Translations under genes and position numbers: made by a program | Shown: positions 25,640-34,227 of the stretch, in pieces | How positions within the stretch are numbered: the stretch's first letter is position 1 | Layout: the number at the start of each line of letters is the position of its first letter | The notes under the pieces: generated by a model | The model's database searches: none | The model's input: the letters and a program-made list of their open reading frames with translations, nothing else | Told to the model about the DNA's origin: nothing | Source: Anaerolineae bacterium | Lineage (GTDB): Bacteria > Chloroflexota > Anaerolineae > Promineifilales > Promineifilaceae | Assembly (NCBI GenBank): GCA_023384415.1 | Contig: JAHDWJ010000025.1 | Span: forward strand, 26,647 to 90,646 | DNA: 64,000 bases | Direction: 5' to 3'

Positions 25640-28024
25640 CTAAAACATAGACACCGACACCTCATTTTTAGACCCAACACGCCAATGGCCGGCCTGAATA
25701 AACCCCACCGCGACATCCTCTTCCCCATTCATCAAAATAGAAACACGGGCACTAGGCAGCACCGCCGTCATATCAATCACCCGCAAATAGTCAGCTAACT
25801 CCGCATCCTGGGGTGAAAGAAAAGCCAATTGATTCGGGGTTTGGCGGAAAAATTCCCAATTAAAGCAGCTGCCCGGTTTATCCAGATGCAACGGGAGAGA
25901 ATAAATCCCCCCCTCAACTAAATCCTGGAAAAAATGGGTGCCATAAGACAAATCAGGCACATCTGTCCCATCGGGGGTGGCCATTTCAATCAACACCTTC
26001 GTATTGTGAATATCGGCATAAGTGACCTTCACTCCCAGGTCAATATTAGCGCTACCCCATCGCCCAGGCCCCAACAAGACAAATGATTCATGCTCCAACC
26101 GTTTGTTTAACCGGCTAACTGCCCGACCTAATTCTAAGCGTACCGTATTGGATGGGGCCTTATTGTACATAACCGGATCAACATAAATGAGGTAACGAAT
26201 CCCTTCCACCTTGCCATCAGGAATCAAATAATGTCCCCGAAACAACAATTTATTCTCAGGAATATCGTGTGGAATGGGCACAGGACCAGCATCAGCCCGC
26301 TGCGTCAAGGGGCGGCATTGGAGCAGAATTACTTTAATTTCCGGCGAAGGATAGCCAGGCACCAAACGCAGTGCATACTCCATATCTACTGGGTTGTTAT
26401 ACCCATTCTCAAGGCGGTGCAAAATATTACGCATCAATTTGACAAAGGTGCGATCTTTGGTCAGATAATCAAACGTCAATACCAGATCATCCATCGAATC
26501 ATCTGGTCCCAGAGCCGTGACTGGCTGCACATAATCGTCTTTCACTAATGAGGCGATAAACCGCCATATTTCCCGGTGATGCGGCAAAACATCTGATAGT
26601 GGCACTGTCTTAAAGGTGTTGTCACGCAAATCCATCACATCCACATAATATTGAGAATATTGACGGATAGCTTTACTGGTAGTTTCAGGGCGCAGTTGGG
26701 GATGGCTCAGAGCGATCATACGGGGGTAATCCCGGTCTACCCGGTCTACGGCCCGTGTGCCCAGACCAAAGACCAGGCGTAAAAACCCATCTTCGCGCCG
26801 AATTTTGTCATTCCAACGGAATGGGTTTTGGCTAAACCCTACCCCGGCCATAGTGGGGTAGAAATAATCACCATGCCGTTCTCCTTCTACGACCTGAAGT
26901 AAAACGGCCATTCGTTCATCATAATCAAGCAGCCCTTTCTTATCCCGGTACAAAATAGCATCCGGGTTGAGTGTGCTGGCAAACACTTTGCGAATGGCGT
27001 CAAGCAATTCTTTGAGGTTTTGTTCGGTTGTACCCTGGTTAGGGCAAAAGTAGCTTTCATATTTGCCGGCAAAGGAGTAGCCAAAGCTGTCTTCAAGTAA
27101 ACTGGATGAACGGACGATGAGAGGGCGGCCGGCCAATTCTTCTAACACATCGGCCAACCGTTGGACGATGTGTTCGGGCAGTTCGCCCTGTAAATGATCC
27201 TCCATGATTTGCGGGTATTGGGCCCGAATTTCTTCTTGGGAGCGGTATTTTTGGTTCATATACCGATCTAAGTTATTGAAACGGCGAAATTCATAAATGA
27301 CATCGGTGGCGATGAAGTATGATTCCGGTATGTCTACCTGATCGCTAATGTCACCACCATATTCTGGGTTTTGCTGGCGCAGCATCCGCCAGGCTAGTAA
27401 CATGCCGGCCGCTTTACCCCCTATTTTGCCTCGTCCAATGCGCCGATGGTAAATGGTACGCAAATCGGCGATGGTAAATACCTTTTTGGCTACGCGAATA
27501 AAGTCTAGCTGATCGCTGATCATCCCCTTGATCAAAACAACTTTGATCTCTTGGAGGTGGTGGTTAACGGCTTTTTGATCGGGTGGAGGGAGTGCTTCAT
27601 AAATAGCTCCTTGCTCGAACAACATTTCCCACGGAGCTAATTCCGGGTTGAAGCTAAGTTCTAATTCATGCCGCACACCACCCCGCTGTCCATGCAGGAC
27701 CTCTTCTACCAGGGCTTCAAAATCGCTGGCCGGTAAATTATTGCCAAAATAAAAATCGGTGTGGAAGGCGCGAATACGGGCTTTGCGCTCCTGCCAGAGG
27801 CCGTGAGGCTCGGGATTAAACGGATCAAGGCTTCCTTCCCGTTCTTGGGATTCTATCGCCTTTTTCTCAACTTCTTGCTCAAACTCTTCTTCGCTGACAA
27901 TACCGCGGCGGAAGATTTGTTCCCGCATCCGCTGACGAATGTTGTCAGCCAATATGGGGTATTGGGCTAGTTTGATGTAGATGTCTATGGTAGATGTACG
28001 GCTTCTAAGGGGGCCAGTAGTCAT
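25640..28024 (-). CDS. PEP-synthase-like protein with PEP/pyruvate-binding ATP-grasp domain
   Basis: 794 residues. The central part has the nucleotide-binding domain of PEP synthase/pyruvate phosphate dikinase: GRGKIGGKAAGMLLAWRML, RPLIVRSSSLLEDSFGYSFAGKYES and a later ILLQCRPLTQ that ends that domain in family members. There is no swivelling phospho-histidine domain and no PEP-binding barrel; instead the last 190 residues form an unrecognised domain (SFVLLGPGRWGSANIDLGVKVTYADI). The first 200 residues are mainly acidic helices. It may phosphorylate an unknown acceptor. No octamer occurs in its 2.4 kb. Confidence 0.75.
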   Translation of the reverse strand: MTTGPLRSRTSTIDIYIKLAQYPILADNIRQRMREQIFRRGIVSEEEFEQEVEKKAIESQEREGSLDPFNPEPHGLWQERKARIRAFHTDFYFGNNLPASDFEALVEEVLHGQRGGVRHELELSFNPELAPWEMLFEQGAIYEALPPPDQKAVNHHLQEIKVVLIKGMISDQLDFIRVAKKVFTIADLRTIYHRRIGRGKIGGKAAGMLLAWRMLRQQNPEYGGDISDQVDIPESYFIATDVIYEFRRFNNLDRYMNQKYRSQEEIRAQYPQIMEDHLQGELPEHIVQRLADVLEELAGRPLIVRSSSLLEDSFGYSFAGKYESYFCPNQGTTEQNLKELLDAIRKVFASTLNPDAILYRDKKGLLDYDERMAVLLQVVEGERHGDYFYPTMAGVGFSQNPFRWNDKIRREDGFLRLVFGLGTRAVDRVDRDYPRMIALSHPQLRPETTSKAIRQYSQYYVDVMDLRDNTFKTVPLSDVLPHHREIWRFIASLVKDDYVQPVTALGPDDSMDDLVLTFDYLTKDRTFVKLMRNILHRLENGYNNPVDMEYALRLVPGYPSPEIKVILLQCRPLTQRADAGPVPIPHDIPENKLLFRGHYLIPDGKVEGIRYLIYVDPVMYNKAPSNTVRLELGRAVSRLNKRLEHESFVLLGPGRWGSANIDLGVKVTYADIHNTKVLIEMATPDGTDVPDLSYGTHFFQDLVEGGIYSLPLHLDKPGSCFNWEFFRQTPNQLAFLSPQDAELADYLRVIDMTAVLPSARVSILMNGEEDVAVGFIQAGHWRVGSKNEVSVSMF

Positions 28025-28076
28025 GGGCGGCTCCGGGTGAGGAATAAGGGCTGAGTGATGAGAAATGTGTGCTTTT

Positions 28077-28835
28077 TCAGGTTTTCAGGTCTGTTTTTTC
28101 TGGGTTATTATGGCTTAGGGAAAGGCGGTTGGTCAAGAGGTAAAGGCAGAGGAGCATGATAGCGAAGGTGATGAGTTGGATGATGTGGTAGCCGCCGCTG
28201 GTGAGGGGAGCGTTGTCCCGGTAGGCGTCCAGGAAAAGGCGTAGGGCTGAGTACGCGGCCGCGCTGCCCAAAAAGGCCCCCCCCTCAGCCTGGCCCGACC
28301 GAGCCAGCCGCCACCACAGCCATAGAGCTACCCCCCCAGCCAACAGTTCATAAATCTGCACCGGATGGCGACGCACACTGAATAGTTCAATCCCCCAAAT
28401 CATATTCGTCGTTTTGCCAAACCCTGGCCCGCCTAAAAAGTCGGCCAGGCTCAGAACCATAAAGCCCAGCAAAAGGCCGGGGGCCAGGGCGTCCAGGGTG
28501 GGCCAGAGGGGAAGCTGATGGCGGCGGGCATAGAGCAGGGCAGCAAACAAACCGAGGGGTAGCCCGGCCCACAAGGTATACCCACTGGTGAGGGGCCAGA
28601 CAATGCCCCATAGATTATCCCGGTAAGCCGTCCAATGCAGCCCCACAAAGGTAAGCCGTGCCCCAATGAGACCAGCCAGGAGTGCGGCCGCGACCAAATT
28701 ATAGGTCTGACGGCTGTTCAGGTGTCGCTGCCGGGCAATCCGCTCCGTGACATCCAACATCAGCCAGAAGCCAATGATGATCACAAACGGGGCCGTCGGA
28801 ATAACGAGGGGGCCAAGAGAAAGGGTAGGTGCCAT
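28077..28835 (-). CDS. Lgt-like membrane protein (divergent prolipoprotein diacylglyceryl transferase family)
   Basis: 252 residues, about seven membrane helices. Shared with Lgt are GARLTFV after the second helix, and RRHPVQIYELLAGG, the R-H-P-x-Q-x-Y-E motif. The usual signature with the essential Arg and Asn (R-x-G-N-F-x-N) is replaced by a region reading ADFLGGPGFGKTTN, and the HGG motif is not evident. Either activity is retained with a changed site or the protein has another role. The window encodes at least two lipoproteins, so some Lgt must exist in the cell. It lies downstream of the SGNH and TlpA genes beyond a hairpin. Confidence 0.6.
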   Translation of the reverse strand: MAPTLSLGPLVIPTAPFVIIIGFWLMLDVTERIARQRHLNSRQTYNLVAAALLAGLIGARLTFVGLHWTAYRDNLWGIVWPLTSGYTLWAGLPLGLFAALLYARRHQLPLWPTLDALAPGLLLGFMVLSLADFLGGPGFGKTTNMIWGIELFSVRRHPVQIYELLAGGVALWLWWRLARSGQAEGGAFLGSAAAYSALRLFLDAYRDNAPLTSGGYHIIQLITFAIMLLCLYLLTNRLSLSHNNPEKTDLKT

Positions 28836-28858
28836 GGGGAATGGTTAATTGTTGCATG

Positions 28859-28908
28859 GTTGAATGGGTGAATTGTTAATTAACCGTTTAACAGTTCACC
28901 TATTCAAC
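28859..28908 (-). repeat. 21-base-pair hairpin between the SGNH hydrolase and Lgt-like genes
   Basis: Arms 28859-28879 and 28888-28908 pair completely, with two G-U pairs, around an eight-base loop. It begins two bases after the SGNH stop. There is no clear T tract, so it is a weak terminator or an RNA stability element. Confidence 0.6.
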
Positions 28909-28910
28909 AG

Positions 28911-29660
28911 TTAATTATTAGTCCGATTTGGCAGCAGCTTGATTAGCTCTTCATTGAGCCGGGCATAACCCGCCGGGTTGAGGTGGACCATATCAGCATA
29001 ATATTCGCGGCGGGTGGCCCCGGTCTCGTCAGTGAGCAGGTTATAAGTGTCAAAGAGGATGATCTGCGGCCGCGCCATCCCCCGGATCGCTTCATTCACC
29101 TCTAAAACTGCTTCATCTACCTCATCTGACCAGATGGGGCGCAGATCCAAAGGCACCCGCCCAGTAGGAAAGATGGTTGTGAGAATGACCACAACCCCTT
29201 GTTGGTTGGCGGCCGCGACGATAGCTTCCAGGTTGGCAATGGTCGTGGCCGTGATGTTGGCCCGGTTGTGGGGCATTACGGCAATCGCTTTCAGGTCGTT
29301 GATGCCTGCCTGCAAAATGAGGATATCGGGGGAATGCGGCCGCACATGAGGATCATAGCGGCCGCGCAGTTGGGCTGTCGTATCCCCCCAAATGGCCCGG
29401 TTGGCAAAATGATAAGCCGCCAGATCAGGGGCCGGCCAATCCGCCGCCCGTGAATCACCAAAAAAGATCACCAGGGGTTGGTCCGCAGGGGGAATGGGAT
29501 CATTCACAAACCGCTCCAAATTGAGAGGATTTAACTGCACTTGATTGGTCTGACGGTAGAAACCTAGAGCATACCGATATAGGCGAACATTGAGAAAAAG
29601 GGAAGCAGCCAAAGCCAGCAATAATAACAGGCTCACCCCAGGCCAGATCATTTTTTTCAT
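28911..29660 (-). CDS. SGNH/GDSL-type hydrolase, membrane-anchored
   Basis: 249 residues. An N-terminal uncleaved helix (WPGVSLLLLLALAASLFLNV) is followed by the hydrolase: block I VIFFGDSRAAD (nucleophile Ser), block III QAGINDLK (Asn) and block V DMVHLNPAGY (Asp-x2-His). These enzymes de-esterify lipids or sugars outside the membrane. The start overlaps the stop of the tlpA-like gene by four bases (ATGA), so the two are translated together. Confidence 0.87.
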   Translation of the reverse strand: MKKMIWPGVSLLLLLALAASLFLNVRLYRYALGFYRQTNQVQLNPLNLERFVNDPIPPADQPLVIFFGDSRAADWPAPDLAAYHFANRAIWGDTTAQLRGRYDPHVRPHSPDILILQAGINDLKAIAVMPHNRANITATTIANLEAIVAAANQQGVVVILTTIFPTGRVPLDLRPIWSDEVDEAVLEVNEAIRGMARPQIILFDTYNLLTDETGATRREYYADMVHLNPAGYARLNEELIKLLPNRTNN

Positions 29661-30229
29661 GGCTGCAGCAATGATTCCAGGCGATTTTGCAAAATCGCCT
29701 CGTTAAGAATCCCGGTGAACACCTCACGAATGAGGCCGTTTCTATCTATGAAAAAGGTGGTAGGTAGGGCTGTCACGTAATATTGATCCCCCACCAGGTA
29801 GTTATTATCAATGAGCAAAGGAAAGGTGAGGTTAAGCTGCCGGTTAAACTCTTGCACCACCTGGCGCGATTCTCCATTATTGACGCCAAGAATAGTGACG
29901 CGGCCGCGGTATTGAATCGCCGTTCGTTCCAACAAAGGCATCTCCGCCCGACAGGGAACGCACCAGGAAGCCCAAAAGTTAAGGATAACCGGCTCCCCCT
30001 GAAAATCGCTCAGGGTCAATTCACGCCCCTCTAACGTTGGCAGCACAAAATCTGGGGCGCGATACCCGGCAATCGGCCCTTCTGCCAGCCCGGCCCATTG
30101 GCGCCAATCCACCACCGGTTCACGGGAGTAGCTGATCCAGGCCAGCCCCAACAGCGTGGCTAAAAGCATCAGCGCGGCCCAACGAAACCGGTCATTTGTT
30201 TGGGATGTTTCTTCAAGCATGGTATTCAT
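29657..30229 (-). CDS. TlpA/ResA-type thiol-disulfide oxidoreductase
   Basis: 190 residues. One N-terminal membrane helix (ALMLLATLLGLAWISY), then a thioredoxin domain with the active site WCVPCRAEMP and the typical AlphaRed-family sequences FVLPTLEGRELTLSDFQGEPVILNFWASW and a TALPTTFFIDRNG cis-Pro loop. It acts outside the membrane to reduce disulfides, for example in cytochrome c maturation. It is the first gene of the pair with the SGNH hydrolase. The start may be 30229 or the ATG nine bases inside; GAGG lies upstream. Confidence 0.88.
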   Translation of the reverse strand: MNTMLEETSQTNDRFRWAALMLLATLLGLAWISYSREPVVDWRQWAGLAEGPIAGYRAPDFVLPTLEGRELTLSDFQGEPVILNFWASWCVPCRAEMPLLERTAIQYRGRVTILGVNNGESRQVVQEFNRQLNLTFPLLIDNNYLVGDQYYVTALPTTFFIDRNGLIREVFTGILNEAILQNRLESLLQP

Positions 30230-30322
30230 TACAGAGTTGCCTCGAATTTCACAAATTGACCCGAATTTTTGTGGCGTTCTTCTTTTCTTTGCGTTCCTGA
30301 CGTCTTAGCGGTTCCGCTTTTA

Positions 30323-31363
30323 TCACTCAGGGCGCAAATAGACCATCACCTCATGCCGATTATGGAACAATTGGCGCACCCCGGCAACCCGGTAAGCCTG
30401 GCGCAAAATAGCCAACCCCTGCTCAACCAGTGCCAACGGGTTTTGCTCTGGCAGCTTAAAGGTCATCAACGCCAGTCCAGCCTCAGCCAGATAAGGGCGA
30501 TAGCTGACCATCATCCGAGCGGAATCACGCACATCCTGGCGCATGTCGTTGACGATGATGGCAAAAGGCGCCAGAGGTGAAGCGGGCAAGCTGATTGTTT
30601 CAAGGTAGGTTTCGGCGGTGAGACGGCGGTGTTGGATGCCGACCACTTTTTTGAGCGAGGGATGGAGTTCGGCGGGGTCTATGGCCATGACGATGAACCC
30701 TTTTTGGTGGAGAACGGCCGTCCACCCACCGGGAGCAGCCCCCAGATCAAGGGCGCGGCCGCCTTCGGGCAAGGTAATCTTAAACACGGCCAACGCTTCC
30801 AGCAGCTTAAACTCGGCCCGGCTAATCTGCCCTTCCCGCCGGGCAAACCGGTGAACGCCCCCAGCCCAATTAGATAAATTATGCTCTACCCAGGAGACGC
30901 CCAGATAAGCTATCCCCCCGGCGATGATAACGGAGAGGATTTGTTCTGGTTGGCGAACATTTAGAGGGGATTGGGTCGCGGCCGCGATCATCTCCGCCAG
31001 ACCATTATTCACCTCATACGGCTTCACCGGCCCGTCATCCAGCACCCGAGTCTGCACCGAAAAAGGCTGCGTGGCATCAAAATAACCCAGCAGTTCAGCC
31101 GCCACCGCCTGCTGCAAAGCAGGCAGAGCAGTAAACGGCACCGTCACCTGCACCGGGCAAATATGGTGAACAAAAATAGGGGATTGTTTACGCCACCTTT
31201 CCCCAACATCCCAAAAAGGAGCATCTTCAACAAGCCACACTCCATTGGCCAGCGGCCGCGCTGGTGATACCGCCTCCCCTCTGGGCAAAGCCGCGATCAG
31301 TTGATCCAGTTCATCTAGAGCCAACCTTTGGAACGCCGGATTTGCCGTTAAGATGAGTGTCAT
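30323..31363 (-). CDS. RlmM-like FtsJ-fold rRNA 2'-O-methyltransferase
   Basis: 346 residues. The C-terminal half has the SAM motif ALDLGAAPGGWTAVL and the K-D-K-E tetrad of RrmJ-type 2'-O-methyltransferases: Lys in SRAEFKLLEAL, Asp in IIVNDMRQD, Lys in LMTFKLPE, Glu in HEVMVYL. The N-terminal half looks like the THUMP-like substrate region of RlmM, which methylates C2498 of 23S rRNA. The target here is inferred from that family. A small hairpin, TCGAACT/AGTTCGA (31380-31396), lies just upstream of the start. Confidence 0.78.
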   Translation of the reverse strand: MTLILTANPAFQRLALDELDQLIAALPRGEAVSPARPLANGVWLVEDAPFWDVGERWRKQSPIFVHHICPVQVTVPFTALPALQQAVAAELLGYFDATQPFSVQTRVLDDGPVKPYEVNNGLAEMIAAATQSPLNVRQPEQILSVIIAGGIAYLGVSWVEHNLSNWAGGVHRFARREGQISRAEFKLLEALAVFKITLPEGGRALDLGAAPGGWTAVLHQKGFIVMAIDPAELHPSLKKVVGIQHRRLTAETYLETISLPASPLAPFAIIVNDMRQDVRDSARMMVSYRPYLAEAGLALMTFKLPEQNPLALVEQGLAILRQAYRVAGVRQLFHNRHEVMVYLRPE

Positions 31364-31487
31364 TTAGCTCCTTAGTAAATCGAACTTCCAGTTCGATACA
31401 GATTTGGTAAATCGCGCTATAAATTTTCATGCACCCTGGTGCGCCGTGCCCATGTTAAACTATTACAAAAATAGCCACTGATTTCTG

Positions 31488-32531
31488 TTAATCTGACTCT
31501 ATAAAATCTACTTGTACCCGTTTGTAACAAGTATTACGCCTCTGCCCCCGCCGGGCAATAAGACCCATGGCTATGCGCCTGTTAAAATCTAGCGTCCGGG
31601 TAGCCTTCGCCCGATCGGTCAAAGCGGCATACTGTTTATCCGTGATAAAACCGTTTGTATCAATATAGCCCAATATCAGTTGATGGTATGGCTGCAACAC
31701 CGTTTCCGGCGTTACCTGATGAGTCAAGAATTGTTGTTCTACCCGCCTTAATTCAGCCAAAATCCCCTCAGCAAAATATTCCAGCCAGGGGGTAAACACA
31801 AACGATTCTCCCCGCTCGTAATAATCGCCCCAAACCCCAACCTATTGAAAATAACGGCTAACATTTTGATGGTAATAATTCTCAAAGCTGAACAGATCAA
31901 AGGTATCAACTCCTAACCTTGCCAGCAAAACATTTGTCGCTAAACGAGTGGTGCGCCCGTTCCCATCCATAAATGGGTGAATGATCACCAACTGTTTGTG
32001 AAATAGACCAGCCAAAATGACTGGATCTAATACAGCCCGATTACTTTCCACAAACCGCAGCAGATCATCCATTAACGCCGGTACATCCCCATGATCTGGA
32101 GGTAAAAAAATGATTTCCTGGGTACGCGGATTCCGAATCACAACTGGCTCTTGCCGGATATGCCCTACCTGATGGGCTGGCAGCAAACCGGTCATCACCT
32201 GCTGATGAATTTGGAGAAGCAAAGCCTGGGTCAATGGCTGCGCCGCCTGTTCACGCAGTAACAGCAACGCCCGATTGTAATTTAGAACTTCCCGCTCGCT
32301 CTGATTGACCTGCTCCGGCTGCTGTTTCAATAATCGCCTGACTTCCGTCAGTGGCAGGGGGTTACCTTCAATGCTGGTTGAAGCATGGGTGGAGAGGGCT
32401 TGAGCTTCAGTCTGGAGTTGGGCCAGAATAACCTGGGGGAAAGGGTGCTTATTTAGCTGATGCACCAACAGGGTAATCTGTTTGAGGGTGGCAAGCAGGG
32501 TAGGGGAGATATGGTAAGTGGGCTGGAGCAT
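31488..32531 (-). pseudogene. Fic-domain protein interrupted by an in-frame amber codon
   Basis: The frame from 32531 codes for a Fic protein: self-inhibitory motif STSIEGNPLPL near residue 53 and the active-site HPFMDGNGRTTR. After RYFQ it meets TAG (31844-31842), then continues in the same frame for another 116 codons (VGVWGDYYERGESF, then TPWLEYFAEGILAEL and a winged-helix-like end) that match the usual Fic continuation. So one nonsense codon (codon 230 of 347) splits an otherwise intact 346-residue protein. Fic enzymes usually AMPylate target proteins. Either the gene is freshly inactivated, the stop is read through, or it is a sequence error. The truncated product would still contain the active site. 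Confidence 0.8.
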
Positions 32532-32587
32532 TACGCACCTTTCGCCTAATTATAGCCTAAAATCAGGCGATTGGAGGTAAAACGAAC

Positions 32588-32703
32588 CTATACTGCCAAC
32601 GGTCATAAACTGATATTTTCAGTGAGACTGAAGACTCGAGATTAACCAGTCCCCAGTCTCTAGTCTCCAACTGGAATGTCACTTTATGACCACGATGGGT
32701 ATA
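32588..32703. mobile_element. 116-base MITE-like palindromic repeat, copy 2
   Basis: It differs from the copy at 2972-3087 by three transitions only, in the same orientation. No flanking duplication is seen here (CGAACC on the left, TTTTTTT on the right). It lies between the Fic pseudogene and rimO, beyond the 3' end of rimO, as copy 1 lies beyond the 3' end of rpoB. Confidence 0.75.
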
Positions 32704-32730
32704 TTTTTTTAGATTGACGATTTGCGGCCG

Positions 32731-34116
32731 CTAAGCCAGCTCCACCCGGTTTAGATCAATGAAACTCTCTGTGCCTTCAGGGTGGCCGGTCAGGTCGTAG
32801 GTCATGGCCCCATCAATTTTTATGGGGACGATTTCGCCAATGGGGAGTTCACCGGGCACAATGACCAGGCCGTCAATTTCGGGAGCGTCCCGATAGCTGC
32901 GGCCAATGCTGATATTATCTCCATACCCTTCAACCAGGATGGGCAGGGTTTGGCCAACAAATTGCTGGTTTTTCTCTAAAGAAATACTCTGTTGTAGGGC
33001 CATCAACTCATCACGGCGAGCTTCTTTTATCGTTTCGGGAACCTGGTTGGGCAATGAACCGGATGGGGTTGAAGCCTCGAAGGAGTAGGTGAATACGCCA
33101 ACCCGATCAAAGCGTAAATCCTGGACGAATGTTTTGAGACCAGCAAACTCTTCATCTGTTTCACCAGGATAGCCCACGATGAAGGTGGTGCGGATGGCGA
33201 TGTTGGGCATGGCGGTGCGTAATTTTTCGACAGTCTGGTATACCCATTCGATGTTGGCCGGCCGCCGCATCCGCTTGAGGGTTTCCCGATGGCCGTGCTG
33301 TAAGGGGATGTCCAGGTAGGGCAAAATTTGCGGGGTAGTGGCCATGGTTTCGATCAGTTCGTCGGTGACGTAACCGGGGTAAGCGTACATGAGCCGGAGC
33401 CACTCTATGCCAGGCGCGGCCGCGACAATCTCCTTCAACAAATAACTCAGCCCATTTTTCAGCCCCAGGTCATGCCCATAATCGGTGGTATCCTGGGCGA
33501 TGAGCATAACTTCCCGAATACCCGCTTCTTGCAGTCGCACTGTTTCGGCGATGATTTGTTTAACTGGGCGGCTCACATGGGTTCCCTTGATTTCCGGGAT
33601 GGCACAAAAGGCACAGGGTCGGCGGCAGCCATCAGCAATTTTGAGATAAGCCGATTGGCCTTGAATGGCGGCACGTAAGGTGTTGCGTTCATCTTGCCCG
33701 ACGACGGCCGCTTCATCAGGCAGGTGGTAGCGGGGTTCCGGGTGTTTGCGGCGACGCAGTTCCCGCACAAAGGGGACAATATCCATCCAGCGGCGAGTAC
33801 CAATCACCCCATCAATGCCCGGCACCCACTGTACTACCTCTGGGCCGTACCGTTGGGCCATGCAGCCGGCGGCAATCACCATCTGATCTGGTCGCTTCTG
33901 CCCTACCAACTCCCGCAGTACCCCAATAGATTCCTGGCGGGCGGCCTCAATAAAGCCACAAGTATTGACAATCAACACCCCAGCCTCATCGGCTTCGGTA
34001 GTACCATTAAACCCGGCCCGCTGTAACAGTTGGGCCATGCTTTCTGAATCTACGGTGTTTTTGCTGCACCCCAGGCTGATTAAATGAAACTGTTTCTTAC
34101 GTTTAGCTAAACTCAT
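32731..34116 (-). CDS. rimO: Ribosomal protein S12 methylthiotransferase RimO
   Basis: 461 residues. The N-terminal methylthiotransferase domain has ISLGCSKNTVDSE and VNTCGFIEAA; the radical SAM cluster site is C-x3-C-x2-C in ADGCRRPCAFCAIP; and a C-terminal TRAM domain follows (about 395-460). LGCSKN with CFAIP-like context marks RimO rather than MiaB. It adds a methylthio group to an Asp of S12. The stop codon TAG overlaps an octamer: the last G of TAG is the first base of GCGGCCGC at 32724-32731 (minus strand). Confidence 0.94.
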   Translation of the reverse strand: MSLAKRKKQFHLISLGCSKNTVDSESMAQLLQRAGFNGTTEADEAGVLIVNTCGFIEAARQESIGVLRELVGQKRPDQMVIAAGCMAQRYGPEVVQWVPGIDGVIGTRRWMDIVPFVRELRRRKHPEPRYHLPDEAAVVGQDERNTLRAAIQGQSAYLKIADGCRRPCAFCAIPEIKGTHVSRPVKQIIAETVRLQEAGIREVMLIAQDTTDYGHDLGLKNGLSYLLKEIVAAAPGIEWLRLMYAYPGYVTDELIETMATTPQILPYLDIPLQHGHRETLKRMRRPANIEWVYQTVEKLRTAMPNIAIRTTFIVGYPGETDEEFAGLKTFVQDLRFDRVGVFTYSFEASTPSGSLPNQVPETIKEARRDELMALQQSISLEKNQQFVGQTLPILVEGYGDNISIGRSYRDAPEIDGLVIVPGELPIGEIVPIKIDGAMTYDLTGHPEGTESFIDLNRVELA

Positions 34117-34139
34117 TTGATTTACGCTTGTTGGCTTAA

Positions 34140-34173
34140 ATAGAAACGTCAGAGGTTAGTTGAGCCTCTGACG
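34140..34173 (-). terminator. Intrinsic terminator after the RodZ-like gene
   Basis: On the minus strand CGTCAGAGG (34173-34165) pairs with CCTCTGACG (34155-34147) and is followed by TTTCTATTT. Confidence 0.75.
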
Positions 34174-34227
34174 CTGGTAATGAAATGTGATACGTGATGG
34201 GCAATAAACTGCTCACGGCTGTTTGTT

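Noticed and set aside
28859-28908. CRISPR-like or tandem repeat at the SGNH-Lgt gap
   Set aside because: It is a single inverted repeat forming one hairpin, without repeated spacing.
31488-32531. Fic gene as a toxin-antitoxin pair split into two genes
   Set aside because: Both parts are one continuous frame interrupted by TAG, and the inhibitory motif is in the same protein as the active site; there is no separate antitoxin.
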